A stretch of 64,000 nt of DNA, taken from assembly GCF_029784165.1 (NCBI RefSeq), contig NC_073695.1, forward strand, positions 145,346,528 to 145,410,527. The letters run 5' to 3'. The translations under genes were made by a program, and so were the position numbers. Origin of the DNA: Wyeomyia smithii. Its lineage: Eukaryota > Arthropoda > Insecta > Diptera > Culicidae. Positions 34,706-47,067 of the stretch are shown here, piece after piece (positions within the stretch are counted from its first letter, which is position 1; the number at the start of each line of letters is the position of its first letter). The notes below the pieces were generated by a model that made no database searches, had not been told where the DNA came from, and saw nothing but the letters and a program-made list of their open reading frames with translations.

Positions 34706-35570
34706 AATTAATCCACCTAGCGGTCAGACCCAGCCTTTCTCATTCAAACCTATTATTTGTAAAAATAGATTTACATGAACGCTTTAATGCAATAAATGTA
34801 TATTCACCCTTTAGGTTCTCAAAAATTGATGTTGTAATCTAAACATATAAAAATGCAGTCCGATCTGTCTGTCTGTCTGTGTGTCTGATCCATATAGGAA
34901 ACAGTCGAAAATGACCAAATAATACTCAATATGGATATTTCCGTAATCGAGATGATGCATAGAAAACAAACATTGACCCTGGACACCATTTTGAATTTAG
35001 AGACGACCACTTGTAGTTTCTGGAAAACAACCAAAATAACTAAATACCTCCCAATATGGGTATTTCCGGTGTCAGATTGATTCCAGAAAATCTGCTGAAA
35101 ATGACCGAATACCACCCAACATGAATACATTCAGAATTAAGGCGATGTACAAAAGCCAAATGTCGAGGAAGTTGTCATGTCGATAAAACCAATCATTTCA
35201 AACGATATGTTATTTGACTTTGATCATATCATATGACCGATTCGTCGTGCATTTGCAGACTTTAAACACATCGCATTTAAATTATGTTGATCTAGAGGCG
35301 AACCAACCAAAAGCTGAAATCATCTCTAATAAAGAAAAAAAAATTATGTTGAGGCCACATATATCGATCAAAGCAGGTATAGTTTTGAACAGTCTTGAAT
35401 TTCTTTCCTTTCCATAACTTTTGAGCCACATATCAAATTGTTATTTAGATGAAGAAAAAAAAATGTTATGAAGTTTGTTATTTGTACGTTTGAGAGTTGA
35501 CTCGTTCGTATGACACTAGTTATGTTCAAATAAGTCATGTAATCTTTGAGATAATAGACTTTCGTTGTTG
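34706..35570 (-). repeat. family A, copy 3 (3' half, inverted)
   Basis: Read on the plus strand it begins with the inverted 3' end (CCACCTAGCGGTCAGAC), then the CTGTCTGTCTGTCTG tract and the CCGGAAG-type modules. It ends at about 35570, where a plus-strand copy starts. Confidence 0.85.
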
Positions 35571-35695
35571 CCGTTCTCCTAGAAAGGTATAGCAATCACT
35601 TGCAAAACCGAAAGTATAAACGTGCTCCAAAGGGCCGAATGGCATATATCACTCGACTCAGCTCGTCGAGCTGAGCATTTTCTGTATGTGTGTGT

Positions 35696-35750
<55 letters not shown>

Positions 35751-37846
35751 AAGATTTTTATTCTCATTCACTTTTCTCAGAGATGGCTGGACCGATTTTC
35801 ATGAAATTAATTGCAAATGAAAGGTCTCGTTGTCTCATAAGACTCTATGTAATTTCATTGTAATCGGATTTTTAGTTTAGAGGTAATGTATCAAAATGTA
35901 AAAATCATAAAACATCATTACCTCGGAAACTACACAACCGATTTGAACAAAATTGATTTCAAATGAACGGGCTACCTGAAATATCATTAAATTTTGAAAT
36001 TCATAAAGATTAAACTTGTGGTTCAAAAGTTATGACAAGAAACGTGTTCTGAAGACTACTTAATCTCACTCATGTTTCACAAAAAAAGCTGAACCGATTT
36101 TCATAAAATCAGTGTCAAATGGAAGGCCTAGTTGCCCCATAAGACGCTATTGATTTGTTTTGCAATCAGACTATTACTTTGCCTGTTATGTTTAAAAATG
36201 TGAAATCCAGCTATGAAAAGGAACATATTCCGAAGACTACTTGAACTCACTCACTTTTCTCAGAGATGGCTGACCCGATTTCCAAAAAATTTGTGTCAAC
36301 TAATAAGTCTAGCTGCCTCGTAACACCCTATTGAATTTTACTGTGATCGGACTGTAACTTTGTCTGTAAAGTACCCAAATGTGAAAATCGCGAAACTTCA
36401 TTATCTCAGAAAATACATTATCAAATGGTGGTCTAGTTAAGGGTTAACTGATGAATTATGATTGAACACGTGGTTTAAAAGTTTGGCTGCCCTATACGTT
36501 CCCATTTCATTTGATTATAATTGAACTCAAGCCACCGTTATGTATTAAATTGTTAATAAAACAACGAAAGTCTATTATTTCAAAGATTACATGACTTATT
36601 TGAACATAACTAGTGTCATACGAACGAGTCATCTCTTAAATTTACAAATAACAAACTTCATAACAATTTGATATGTGGCTCAAAAGTTATGGAAAGGAAA
36701 GAAATTCAAAGGCTTTTTCAAACTATGCCTGCTTTGATTGATATATGTGGTCTCAACATAATTTAAATGTGGTGTTGTACTATTTGAACGTTCTAAATTC
36801 ATTGATTCCTTGCGATGTGTTTAAAGACTGCAAATGCACGACGAATCGGCCATAGGATATGATCAAAATCAAAAGAAAAATCGTTTGAAATGATTAGTTT
36901 TATCGAAATGACAACATCCTCGACTTTTGGCTTCTGTACATCGCCCTTAATTCTGAATATATTCATATTGGGTGGTATTCGGTCATTTTCAGCAAATTTT
37001 CTGGCATCAATCTGACACTGGAAAAACTCATATTGGGAGGTATTTAGTTATTTTGGTTGTTTTCCAGAAACTAACAGTGGTCGTCTTTGAATTCAAAATG
37101 GTGTCAAGGGTCAATGCTTGGTTTCTATGCATCAACTCGATTACGGAAATATCCATGTTGAGTATTATTTGTTTTGCTGTTTCCTATAAGTTGCCATTTA
37201 GTGATTCAAAATGGTGCCTGAGGTCAATTGTTAGCTCATTGCATCATTCTGGTTCCAGAGATACTCATATTGGATGGTATTTGGTTATTTTAGGCTGTTT
37301 TTCACAAACCGAAAGTCGCCATCTTGGATTTCAAAATGGTATTTAAGATAATTTCTGGCCTCCGAGCGATTCTGGTTGAAGAAACACCCATATTGGGTTT
37401 AATTCGATAATTTTCCGCTGTTTCCCAGGAACCGGAAGTCGCCAACCTAGGATCCAAAATGGGGTCTGTGGTCGATTTCAGCTGCTGTGTATCATTCTTG
37501 ATCTGGAGATACTCATGTTAATTACGGAAATTGGCCATTTTTGGCTGTTTTCCAGAAACCACAAATTGCCATCCTACAATTCATAATGGTGTCTGAAGTC
37601 GGTTTGTGGCTCCAGTGCATCATTACGATTCCGAACATATCCATATTGGGTGGTATTTGGTCATTTGCCGCTGTTTTTACGAAACCGGAAGTCGGCATCT
37701 TAGAATTCAAAATGGTATCTGTGGTCGAATTTAGCTCCTGTGTATCTTTCGTTACCCGGATATTATTATATTGGGTGGAAATCGTCCATTTTTAGCTGTT
37801 TTTCAGAAACCGGAAGTTGCCATCTTACAATCCAAAATGTTGCCTG
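35571..37846 (+). repeat. family A, copy 4
   Basis: It starts within CGTTCTCCTAGAAAGG and has the (TG)n tract at about 35690-35745, three GATGGCTG modules and about eight CCGGAAGTCGCC-type modules up to CAAAATGTTGCCTGA. It stops there, without the 140-bp modules or the 3' end. The junction with copy 3 is a change of strand. Confidence 0.85.
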
Positions 37847-38008
37847 ATATATATGTTTGCTGTGCAACACTACCTACTTGTTTACTAATAATAACTGTTT
37901 GTAAAGTACGCAACCAATAACTACTGGGTTACCTATAATATCTGTTTTCGTATATAAATACGATTGCACTACTCCAGATGTGTTAGTAACAGTTTGCATT
38001 TTGGGAAG

Positions 38009-38664
38009 ATGAATAAAGTGAAAATGGAATACACCAAGCCCAAATGCTGTAAACCCTTTCCTGATCATCGGTGCTCATCAAGCTTACGCAAATTAAACGA
38101 AAACGTTATTGCAAAATCAAAAATATTGAACAGTCAAGCTCATTTCAATACGTCTCTATCAATTTGTGATTCATGTAGTTATTGGAATAATAGTCAAGCC
38201 ACCATTCATCCCTTCGTTGTTTACTATTCAGAATCTGGAACACTTAAGAATATCAGCTTCATCATAATATCGGAAGTACTCCAACATGATACTGTTGCGG
38301 TTCAGGTGTTCATTGCCAAATTAATGAGTTTTTTGAAAACAACAATAGAATTGAAGAAAGCGATATTAATGTCTGATGGAGCTGCCTCACAATATATAAA
38401 AATAGAAAAAACTTTGCAAGTCTTTGCAAGTTCAAAACAAAATATAACGTCGATGCAGAGTGGCATATAGAATATGAACAAGCATATGAGCATATAGAAT
38501 ATGAACAAGGAGTAACAGAATGGAGCAATATTTTCAAAAAATCTATAATAATAGCAGTCACACAAAAGTATTACTCTTTTGTTCCGATTTCAGAAAATAA
38601 GATACAAACGAAGCTGTTTTCAAAAGATGACGAATCATTTACTTATGATGTATATAAAATATAA
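38009..38664 (+). pseudogene. transposase-like protein of an uncharacterised multi-copy arthropod type, broken
   Basis: The frame from ATG 38009 has ATIHPFVVYYSESG, ISEVLQHDTVAVQVFIAKL and MSDGAASQYIK. I recall this pattern from uncharacterised multi-copy proteins in arthropods and cnidarians with an SDG-x-QYKN motif, probably transposase-related, but I cannot name the family. At about 38420-38465 the phase shifts: the next frame reads VDAEWH. A 20-bp sequence around CATATAGAATATGAACAAG is then duplicated (38464-38483 and 38490-38509), and the frame is open to a TAA at about 38662. It sits between two family A copies. The section expected between the two frames is shortened. Confidence 0.5.
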
Positions 38665-39182
38665 GGTGAAACTAGTTATGTAAAGTATCTATGTCATAAA
38701 AAAAATATGTTCCCAAGATAATACAACTCGAAAATCACTATTTGATTCTTATATATATTTATATCACTAAGAACTTTTAACTCTTTTCTTGAGAACCGTT
38801 CGCTCAATCGTTATGTTGTCAAAGAATGAATTGTATATTTTTGATCAAGCATTCCAATGAACGTATGGTTTTTGCTGAAGAACCATGGACAAATTAAGAA
38901 AAACGTGTATTTTCCAAAATAATTATAATTTTTCGAGCTGAAATTAGAAATAACTCGAAAACCAATGCCTTTAGAATGTTTACTACCAAGAGCTTTTTGA
39001 TTCAAAATGACTCTCTGCATCTTTTAAAATCATCAGAATACAAATATTTTGAAAAATAATTGAATAAGAATTTTCATAAAAAAATTAATCTTCCATAAAA
39101 AAATTATTTTTCATTTCGTCATCCAGGACTTTTTTTTAAAGTTGCGTATTAACGTCAGGTTTCTTTAAAAAAAATCAACTCT
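38665..39182. other. non-genic stretch
   Basis: AT-rich, no gene recognised; T- and A-runs near 39070-39175 precede family A copy 5. Confidence 0.45.
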
Positions 39183-39299
39183 TTTTGCCTTTCTCCTAGA
39201 AAGGTATAGCAATCACCAGAAAAACCAAAGGTATAAAAGTGCTCCAAAGGGTCGAATCTCGTATATCAATCGACTTAGTTTGACGAGCTGAGCATTTTC

Positions 39300-39371
<72 letters not shown>

Positions 39372-41335
39372 TGTGTGTGTGTTTTTGTGTGTGTATGTAA
39401 CGCTCTCCCAATCTCACTCGATTTTCTCAGTGATGGCTGGACCGATCTTCATGAAATTAATTGCAAATGAGAGGTCTAGTTGCCCCATAAGACCCTATTG
39501 AATTTCATTGCAATCGTATTTTTAGTTAAGAGGTTATGTTCCAAAATGTGAAAATCACGAAACATCATTATCTCAGAAACTACTAATCCGATTTTAACAA
39601 AATTGGTTTTAAATGAACGAGCTACTTAAAAATCTCTTAACTTTTGAGTTCCATGAAGATTGAACGTGTGGTTCAGAAGTTATTCAAAGAAACGTGTTCT
39701 GGAGAGTGTTTAATCTCACTCGAGTTTCTCAGAGATGGTTGAACCGATTTCCACAAAATCAGCGTCATTTGGAAGGTCTAATTATCCCATAAGACCCTAT
39801 AGATTTTTTTTTGCAATCGGACTATTACTTTGCCTGTTATGTTTAAAAATGTGAAATCCAGCTTTGAAAAGAAACATATTCCGAAGACTACTTAAACTCA
39901 CTCACTTTTCTCAGAGATGGTTGAACCGATTTCCACAAAATCAGCGTCATTTGGAAGGTCTAATTATCCCATAAGACCCTATTGATTTTTTTTTTTTTGC
40001 AATCGGACTATTACTTTGCCTGTTATGTTTAAAAATGTGAAATCCAGCTTCGAAAAGAAACATATTCCGAAGACTACTTAAACTCACTCACTTTTCTCAG
40101 AGATGGCTGGACCGATTTCAATGATATTATATGCAAATAAAAGTTCTAGTTGCCCCATAAGACCCTATTTAATTTCATTGTAATTAGATTTTTATTTTAG
40201 AGGTTATGTTTAAAACATGTAAAAATCACGAAACATCAATATCTCAGAAACCACACAACCGATTTCAATAAAATTGGTATCAAATGAACGTGCTATCTTG
40301 GCAACCCTTAACTTTTGAATTTTAAATAGATTTAACGTGTGGTTCAAAAGTCATGAAAAGTAACGTCTTCTGAATACTGTTTAATTTCATTCATGTTTCT
40401 CAGAGATGGCTGGACCAATTTCCACAAAATCAGTGTCATATGAAAGGTCTAGTTACCCCATAAGACCCTTTTGATTTTTTTTTGCATTCGGAATATTACT
40501 TTGCCTGTTATGTTTAAAAATGTGAAATATAGCTATGAAAAGGAACATATTTCGAAGAATACATAAACTTATTCACTTTTCTCAGAGATGGCTGAACCGA
40601 TATTCACGAAATTAGCGTCAAATGAAAGGTCTAGCTGACTCATAACACCCTATTGAATTTTACTGTAATCGAACTGTAACTTCGCCTGTAATGTACCGAA
40701 TTGTGAAAATCACGAAACTTCATTATCTCAGAAAATACAAAACCGATTTGATCAATAGTATTATCAGATGAACGGGCTAGTTAAGGGTTAACTGATGATT
40801 TATGATTTAACACGTGGTTTCAAAGTTTGGCTGCCCTAAACGTTCCCAACCGTTATGTATTAAATTGTTAATAAAACCGTTATGTATTAAATTGTTAATA
40901 TTTGAACATAACTAGTGTTATACGAACGAGTCATCTCTCAAACTTACAAATAACAAACTTCATAAAAATTTGATATGTGGTTAAAAAGTTATGGAAAGAA
41001 AAGAAATTCAAAGGCTATTTAAAAATATACCTGCTTTGATCAATATATGTGGCCACAATATAATTTAAATGTGGTATCGTACCATTTGAATGTTCCCGGT
41101 ATCGCACGTGATTGAATTGTTCGAAATTAAGAGTCATTTCTTTTGTTTCGCTATCTTTTGAGCATTTACATTCCATCAAATTTCATATTTCATACTTCAA
41201 TTATAACATCATTATTTTAGAACCCAAAAAGTGGATACACATTTATTGGATTGAAGCGTTCATGTAAATCTATTTTTACAAATAATAAGTTTGAATGAGA
41301 AAGGCTGGGTCTGACCGCTAGGTCGATTAATATAG
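39183..41335 (+). repeat. family A, copy 5
   Basis: It has the 5' palindrome, a long (TG)n (39303-39395) and at least six GATGGCTG-type modules. Two of them, 39715-39895 and 39896-40083, are nearly identical neighbours and so a recent local duplication. It ends with GTCTGACCGCTAGGTCGATTA. The CCGGAAG-type and 140-bp modules are absent, so it is an internally deleted form. Confidence 0.85.
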
Positions 41336-41686
41336 GTTTTTTTTTTGAAATTGAAATTTAATGTTTATTTTTAATTTTTTTTTGTAAAAAAAATTGTTTT
41401 TGTACAGTGTATATTTTTTTATGGTGCATTTTTAATTCCCTACAACTCATTCTCAGACAGTTTTTCTATACAACCAACGGTTTCTGGGCTACAATGCTTC
41501 GAATAAAACCTATGCCAAAAGGCATACGCACTTTTAGAATGTAACTCATGGGTGTAAAAAATCTCTCCACCTGTGAAAAATGCTCAGTTTGCTAAGCCAA
41601 ATACGTGTGCAAAGTTTCATTCAAATCAAAAATGGTCGATTAAATTTTCGCGTATTTCCAGGCGATTTGAAATGATTTTGCTCTAT
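41336..41686 (-). mobile_element. 350-bp insertion, inverted copy of 63470-63810
   Basis: Read on the minus strand it matches 63470-63810, including CGTATTTGGCTTAGCAAACT, CAGGTGGAGAGATTTTTT and GTATAGAAAAACTGTCTGAG, and it ends in an A-rich tail. At its second location it lies downstream of the H2A remnant. Here it lies between two family A 3' ends. The terminal A-rich run could mean reverse-transcribed insertion. Confidence 0.85.
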
Positions 41687-43130
41687 TGGATTGAAGCATT
41701 CATGTAAATCTATTTAAACAAATAAAAGTTTGAATGAGAAAGGCTGGGTCTGACCGCTAGGTGGATTAATTTAGGTTTTGCCTTTCTCCTAAAAATGTAT
41801 AGCAATCACTGCAAAAACTAAAGGTATAAAAGTGCTCAAAAGGGACGAATGTCGTGTATGACTCGACTCAGTTTGACGAGTTGAGCATTTTCTGTATGTG
41901 TGTGTGTGTGTGTGTATGTGCGTGTGTGTGTCACGCTCTCCCAATCTCACTCATTTTCTCAGAGATGGCTGGACCGATTTCAATGAAATTAATTGCAAAT
42001 GAATGGTCTATTTTCCCCATAAGATCCTATTGAATTTTATTGTAATCGGATTTCTAGTTTAGAGGTTATGTATCAACATGTAAAAATCATGAATCATCAA
42101 TATCTCAGAAACTACGGAACCGATTTGAACAAAATTAATTTCAAATGAACGGGCTACCTAATAAAACCTTAACTTTTGAATTTCATAAAGATTGGACATG
42201 TGGTTCAAAAGTTATGGAAATAAACGTTTTATTGAGACTATTTTTTCTCAATCATGTTTCTCAGATATGGCTGGACCAATGTTCATAAATTCAGTGTCAA
42301 ATGGAAGGTCTAGTTGCCCCATAAGACCCTATTGATTTTTTTTCGAAGTCGGACTATTACTTTGCCTGTTATGTTTAAAAATGTGAAATCCAGCTATGAA
42401 AAGTAAAATATTCACCAGACTACTCAAACTCACTTACTTTTCTCAGAGATGGCTGAACCGATTATCACTAAATTAGTGTAAAATGAGAGTTCCAGCTGCC
42501 TCATAACACCCTATTGAATTTAACAGTAATCGGACTGTAAGTTCGTCTGTAATGTATCGAGATGTGAAAGTCACGAAACTTCATTATCTTTGAAACTACA
42601 CAACCAATTTGAACAATATTGATATCAGATGAACGGGCTAGTTAAGGGTTAACTGATGAATTATGATTGAACACGTGGTTTCATAATTCGGCTGCTCTAT
42701 ACGTTCCCATTTCACTCGATCATAATCGAACTTAAGCAACCGTTATGTATTAAATTGTAATAGCAACGAATGTCTATTGTCTCAAAGATTACACGACTTA
42801 TTTAACAAAACTAGTGTCATACGAGCGAGTTATCTCTTTAACTTACAAATAACTAACTTCATAACAACTTGATATGTGGTTCAAAAGTTATGGAACGAAA
42901 AGAAATTCAAAGACTATTTAAAACTATACCTGCTTTGATCGATATATGTGGGCTCAACATAATTTATATGTTGTATCGTACTATTCGAACGTTCCCGGTA
43001 TCGCTCGTGATGAAATTGTTCAATATTAAAAGTATTTCTCTTATTTCGCTATTTCTTAAGCACTAACATTACGTCAAATTTCATGTTTAATACTTCAATT
43101 ACAACATCAATATTTTAGAACCCAAAGAGT
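41687..43130 (+). repeat. family A 3'-end fragment joined head-to-tail to copy 6
   Basis: 41690-41770 is a 3' end (GTCTGACCGCTAGGTGGATT). After TTTAGGTTT it runs directly into a new 5' end (GCCTTTCTCCTAAAAATG) at about 41778. Copy 6 has a short TG tract (41898-41935) and modules up to about 43130. Confidence 0.85.
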
Positions 43131-43530
43131 CTCTAGAACACGTTTCTTTCCATAACTTTTGAACCACAAGCTCAACCTTTACAAAATTCAAAATTTAAGG
43201 GTTTTTAAGGTAGCCCGTTCATTTGAAACCAATTTTGTACAAATCGGTTGTGTGGCTTTAGAGCTAATGATGTTTCATGATTTTTACATTCTGATACATA
43301 ACCTCTAAACCAAAAATCCGATTACAATGAAATTGAATAGGGTCTTATGGGACAATAAGACCATTCATTTGCAATTAATTTCATGAAAATCGGTCCAGCC
43401 ATCTCTGAGAAAAGTGAGTGAGAAGAAAAATCTGCATACACACACACACACACACACATACACTCACACATACACACACATACAGAAAATGCTCAGCTCG
43501 TCGAGCTGAGTCGAGTGATATATGGAGATA
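43131..43530 (-). repeat. family A, copy 7 (5' part, inverted)
   Basis: The minus-strand copy faces copy 6. It has the (CA)n tract at 43438-43485 and CAGCTCGTCGAGCTGAG, and the hAT MITE breaks it near its 5' palindrome; TTCTAGGAGAAA continues at 43851. Confidence 0.85.
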
Positions 43531-43538
43531 TTCTAGGA

Positions 43539-43850
43539 CAGCGATTCCCAACCTGAGGTACGCGTACCCACAGGGGTACTCGAAAGCCTTCAGGGGATAC
43601 GCGAAAGAAAAATCAGTAATGGCGGACAAAGCAATTTTTATTTGTTATACTTCATTTGTTGTTCAATCGTGCTCTTGAAACATGACTGTAGAAATCAAAC
43701 AAACTATAGTTCAATTTGAAACCTGAAATAGAAAATCACAACATGACCTACCCTCTCGCACTGTGCGAAAACATTCCAAGCCGGGGGGCACAATCGATAT
43801 GAAAAATGTCGCCAAGGGGTACGCGGACAAAAAAAGGTTGAGAACCGCTG
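43539..43850. mobile_element. hAT-type MITE with 8-bp target duplication
   Basis: A 312-bp element with ends CAGCGATTCCCAACC and GGTTGAGAACCGCTG (inverted), flanked by TTCTAGGA at 43531-43538 and 43851-43858. End sequence and 8-bp duplication are characteristic of hAT. It is inserted into the 5' palindrome of family A copy 7. No coding capacity. Confidence 0.95.
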
Positions 43851-43877
43851 TTCTAGGAGAAATGAAAAAAAATAATG

Positions 43878-44316
43878 TTTCTAATTTTTAATATACCAGA
43901 TAGCTTCCTTCAATAAACTTGTGGAAAATTTAAAAAAAAAAACATGTGCTGAATACTGCGATGTCCTATCTGTACGCTGGACACGACAGAATAGAGTTTT
44001 TTTTGGAACACCTCTCCTCAAAATTAGTTTTTTGTCTATAATTTTGTCTATAATGGTCGAAACAATGAAAAATGTTCTAAGATTTCATTCATTCAACTAA
44101 GATTCTCTCAAAACTTTATAAAATTTATTGTTTTGACAATAATAGAAATAGTTATAGACAAAAAAACTTCTTTTAAAGAGAAGTGTTCTACCGAAAACTC
44201 TATTTCGTTGTATCCAACGTACAGATAGGACATCGCAGTATTCAGCAATTGTTTATCATTTAAAGTTTTGCACAACTTTGCTGAAGGAAGCTATCTGGTA
44301 TATTGAAAATTAGAAA
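43878..44316. mobile_element. foldback element (~440 bp)
   Basis: Outer arms pair CTAATTTTTAATATACCAGA (43881) with its inverted form ending at 44313, and inner arms pair ACTGCGATGTCCTATCTGTA (43957) with 44214-44240. Differences between arms are several. No coding frame. Confidence 0.8.
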
Positions 44317-44973
44317 AAAATTTTTTTTTATCTTACTGTTAGGAGAATCGATCGAAAAACTAAAAACGCCAAAAGTAAGGCCTTGTTCTATGAAACAATT
44401 TTGCTGAAGACATTGAGTACATAAAATCAATTTTCCACAGTCAAATCTAGATGATCACGATTTTTCGAGTTTAGACCACTGTGCACTGAGGGATTTCCAG
44501 ATAAATCCTTTCACCAATTGTTAATGTCTTGAAATATAACCCTTTGAATGTGTAGAAACTATTTTGGATGTTATTTCATGAAATGGTGGTTGAAAACGTG
44601 CTTTACAATAAGTATTTCGTCGTTTTTATATCATTTTTTTGTACTTTACGACCTTCGAAAAAGCATTACTCAAAAATGTAACGTACGACGAGTTTGAAGT
44701 TTTGACCAGAGATTATGGGCGTCATAACGAATAGAATGGTGTACTCAGATTCTTTGGTGCATTTTATTTTATAATAACGGTCTGTGGGAGCATCGTGGTC
44801 CGTTATGCTATGCTAAAATAAAATGGATGAACTTGTATTAGTCTTATTCACGACATATCAATAGTTGTTATTGTGCTGCTTTCTGTGGCTGAAAACATGG
44901 ATTAAAATAAGATATCACAGCAACATTGCAGCGCAACCATTCACCGTATAAAGTTATCGGAACAATATAGATA
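44317..44973. other. non-genic stretch
   Basis: No gene or element end recognised between two inverted-repeat elements. Confidence 0.45.
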
Positions 44974-45200
44974 TGTAGAGCAACATGTCAAAAGGATCTA
45001 TCTGCTTTGATCGATCGGTTTCTTTCAACCGCCACGGCTTATTAAATCCTTTACACCATTTGATAGCGGAGAATCTAATCTAGCTTTTTAAATAAAAACT
45101 ACGTTGGGAATAGTTACTTTAGCTGAACTATTAAATGAATGAAAAATCAATCAAGAAAATCGATGAAAGTAGATAGACCCTCTTGACATGTTGCTCTACA
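44974..45200. mobile_element. 227-bp MITE with TA flanks
   Basis: Ends read TGTAGAGCAACATGTCAAAA and, inverted, TGTAGAGCAACATGTCAAGA, flanked by TA at 44972-44973 and 45201-45202. Tc1/mariner-type by its target site. No coding capacity. Confidence 0.85.
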
Positions 45201-45496
45201 TATGATCATGTTCATATAATGATAGATTAAGGGGTAATATCCACCAAATGCTCAAAAAAACGAGGATTTTTTCGTTATTTTTTTTTTTTAAAGGACATTT
45301 GAGATGTAAGGTACCGTCTGCCGTGGTGAGATTAAGCCACGGGGTGAGATTGAGCCAAAACGGGAAATGTTTGTATGTTAAATTACTTAAGATTTCTAGA
45401 ACCCAATACCTCAAATTCAATACTTTATGAAGCATGACATATATATTCACAACTTCAAATAGTTTATAGATTATATCAGTGAACTGTTTCACTTAA

Positions 45497-46207
45497 GGGG
45501 TTATATACCTTTTTGGTCGAGAAAAATGTGGGAAGTTTGAATCTATTTTTAAGTGCATAGCACCATTTTCATTGCATCAAAGGGGTATTTTTCTGAAAGA
45601 ACAGTTTATCAACAACAAAAAATACGTTTGATTTTGAGATATACCAATTATTACTGGAGTAATGGCCGTTTCCCCGAAACGCTATTTTTTTGCGAAAGCT
45701 TGCGGTGATCCTGATAGACTCAGCGGGTCAACCGAAATAAAAAAACTCATATTATTTCATTAGTTTAGAAGTGTGTCGGGTCCTTGAACGATCGCTTTTA
45801 TGAGTATTTTGTTTTCATTGCAAATGGGAACGTTTTTCCCAAAAAATGCACGTTTTGAGCGCTAAAAATTGCATTGAAATTTTTTTTGCGGCAAAATGTA
45901 ACTGTATGTTTCAAAAAGCGATCGTTCAAGGACCGGCGAATTTAATAACGAAAATTTAAAAAAAAAGATGAAGGAAATCGGTCAAGTAGTTTTCCCGCAA
46001 TCAGGATCACGGCAAAGTCATTTTTCGGAAAACACTATTCCGAGATAATCACGTGTAAAGTTTCAAAAGTTTAGCTTATGCGGCCGTGGCGAGGCGCGCT
46101 GCAAATCGCTCTAACTTTCTTCCTATGCCTCAGATCTTTATGAAAATTTGTGAAAATGTTCTCAAGGTGTTGTATTTGAAGATAATACAATAAATTTTTT
46201 TCGGTTT
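45497..46207. mobile_element. TTAA-flanked MITE, copy 2 (inverted, one end truncated)
   Basis: It starts after TTAA (45493-45496) with GGGGTTATATACCTTTTTGG and matches copy 1 (27483-28218) in inverted order. Its far end lacks about the outer 25 bp and finishes at TTCGGTTTTAA. It is inside the CCGTCTGCC element. Confidence 0.9.
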
Positions 46208-47067
46208 TAAATAATGTTTCAACGTACAGGGTGAAAAACATGCGCATATAACGTTATCCAAAAATGTCCCAGGCAAACCAACCCGATCAAGAAATCACAT
46301 CAACTTACTGCTCAGTTGGTACGTTAGGATGTCGTCTCAAATGTGTTGAGGAAATATTATGCATTGAATCTGTGTTGGCTCAAGAAATAATGTTTTTCCA
46401 AACTGTACACTTTCCGAGCCCTTTTGGGGTGAGATTGTGCCAAGCTATAATGAACGGTACAGTGTGCGGAATTAACATTCACGACAAAATTATATCAGTA
46501 TACACCAAAACACTGTATGTTGTCTAGCTATGGTATTATTTAAAATAATGACTAAAAGCTTGGGAGCAGTAAGCTAACAACTGTTAGATGGAAATTTACA
46601 ATTACTGATATTACTTATGGAATGTAACAAAATTTGTACACATATTCTATATAAACTGATGAGTTTCAAAACGAGGAAGGAGGGTTGTGGGTAAGTTTCC
46701 AGCGGTTTTAAGATCTTCAATGGAATATACAGTGGTCAATGACACATAATAATTGAAACGAAAAGTTTTCTCAGGCCTTATGTCCTAACGTTTTCCTTTT
46801 CTAAGCTACCTAGAGACGCCTCTATGTGTATAGAGACTGTTTATAAACCACGTTCTCATAACTGGTTACACCAGATCAGGGTTGATATTTGTTGACACTC
46901 TTGAGTGAAAGTGAAAAAGCATCCATAAACGTTATTTTTTTACAATCCTTTCAGAGTTCTCCCTTCCCGCTTTTTGCATGGAAGTGAACTGTCAAAACAC
47001 CTCATTATATTTCACGCGATGGAAGCAAGACAACAAAATCAGTTTATCAGTTAACGAAGATTATCAA

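Noticed and set aside
46264..46527. 87-codon frame as a gene
   Set aside because: It spans a repeated phrase of the CCGTCTGCC element and shows no domain.
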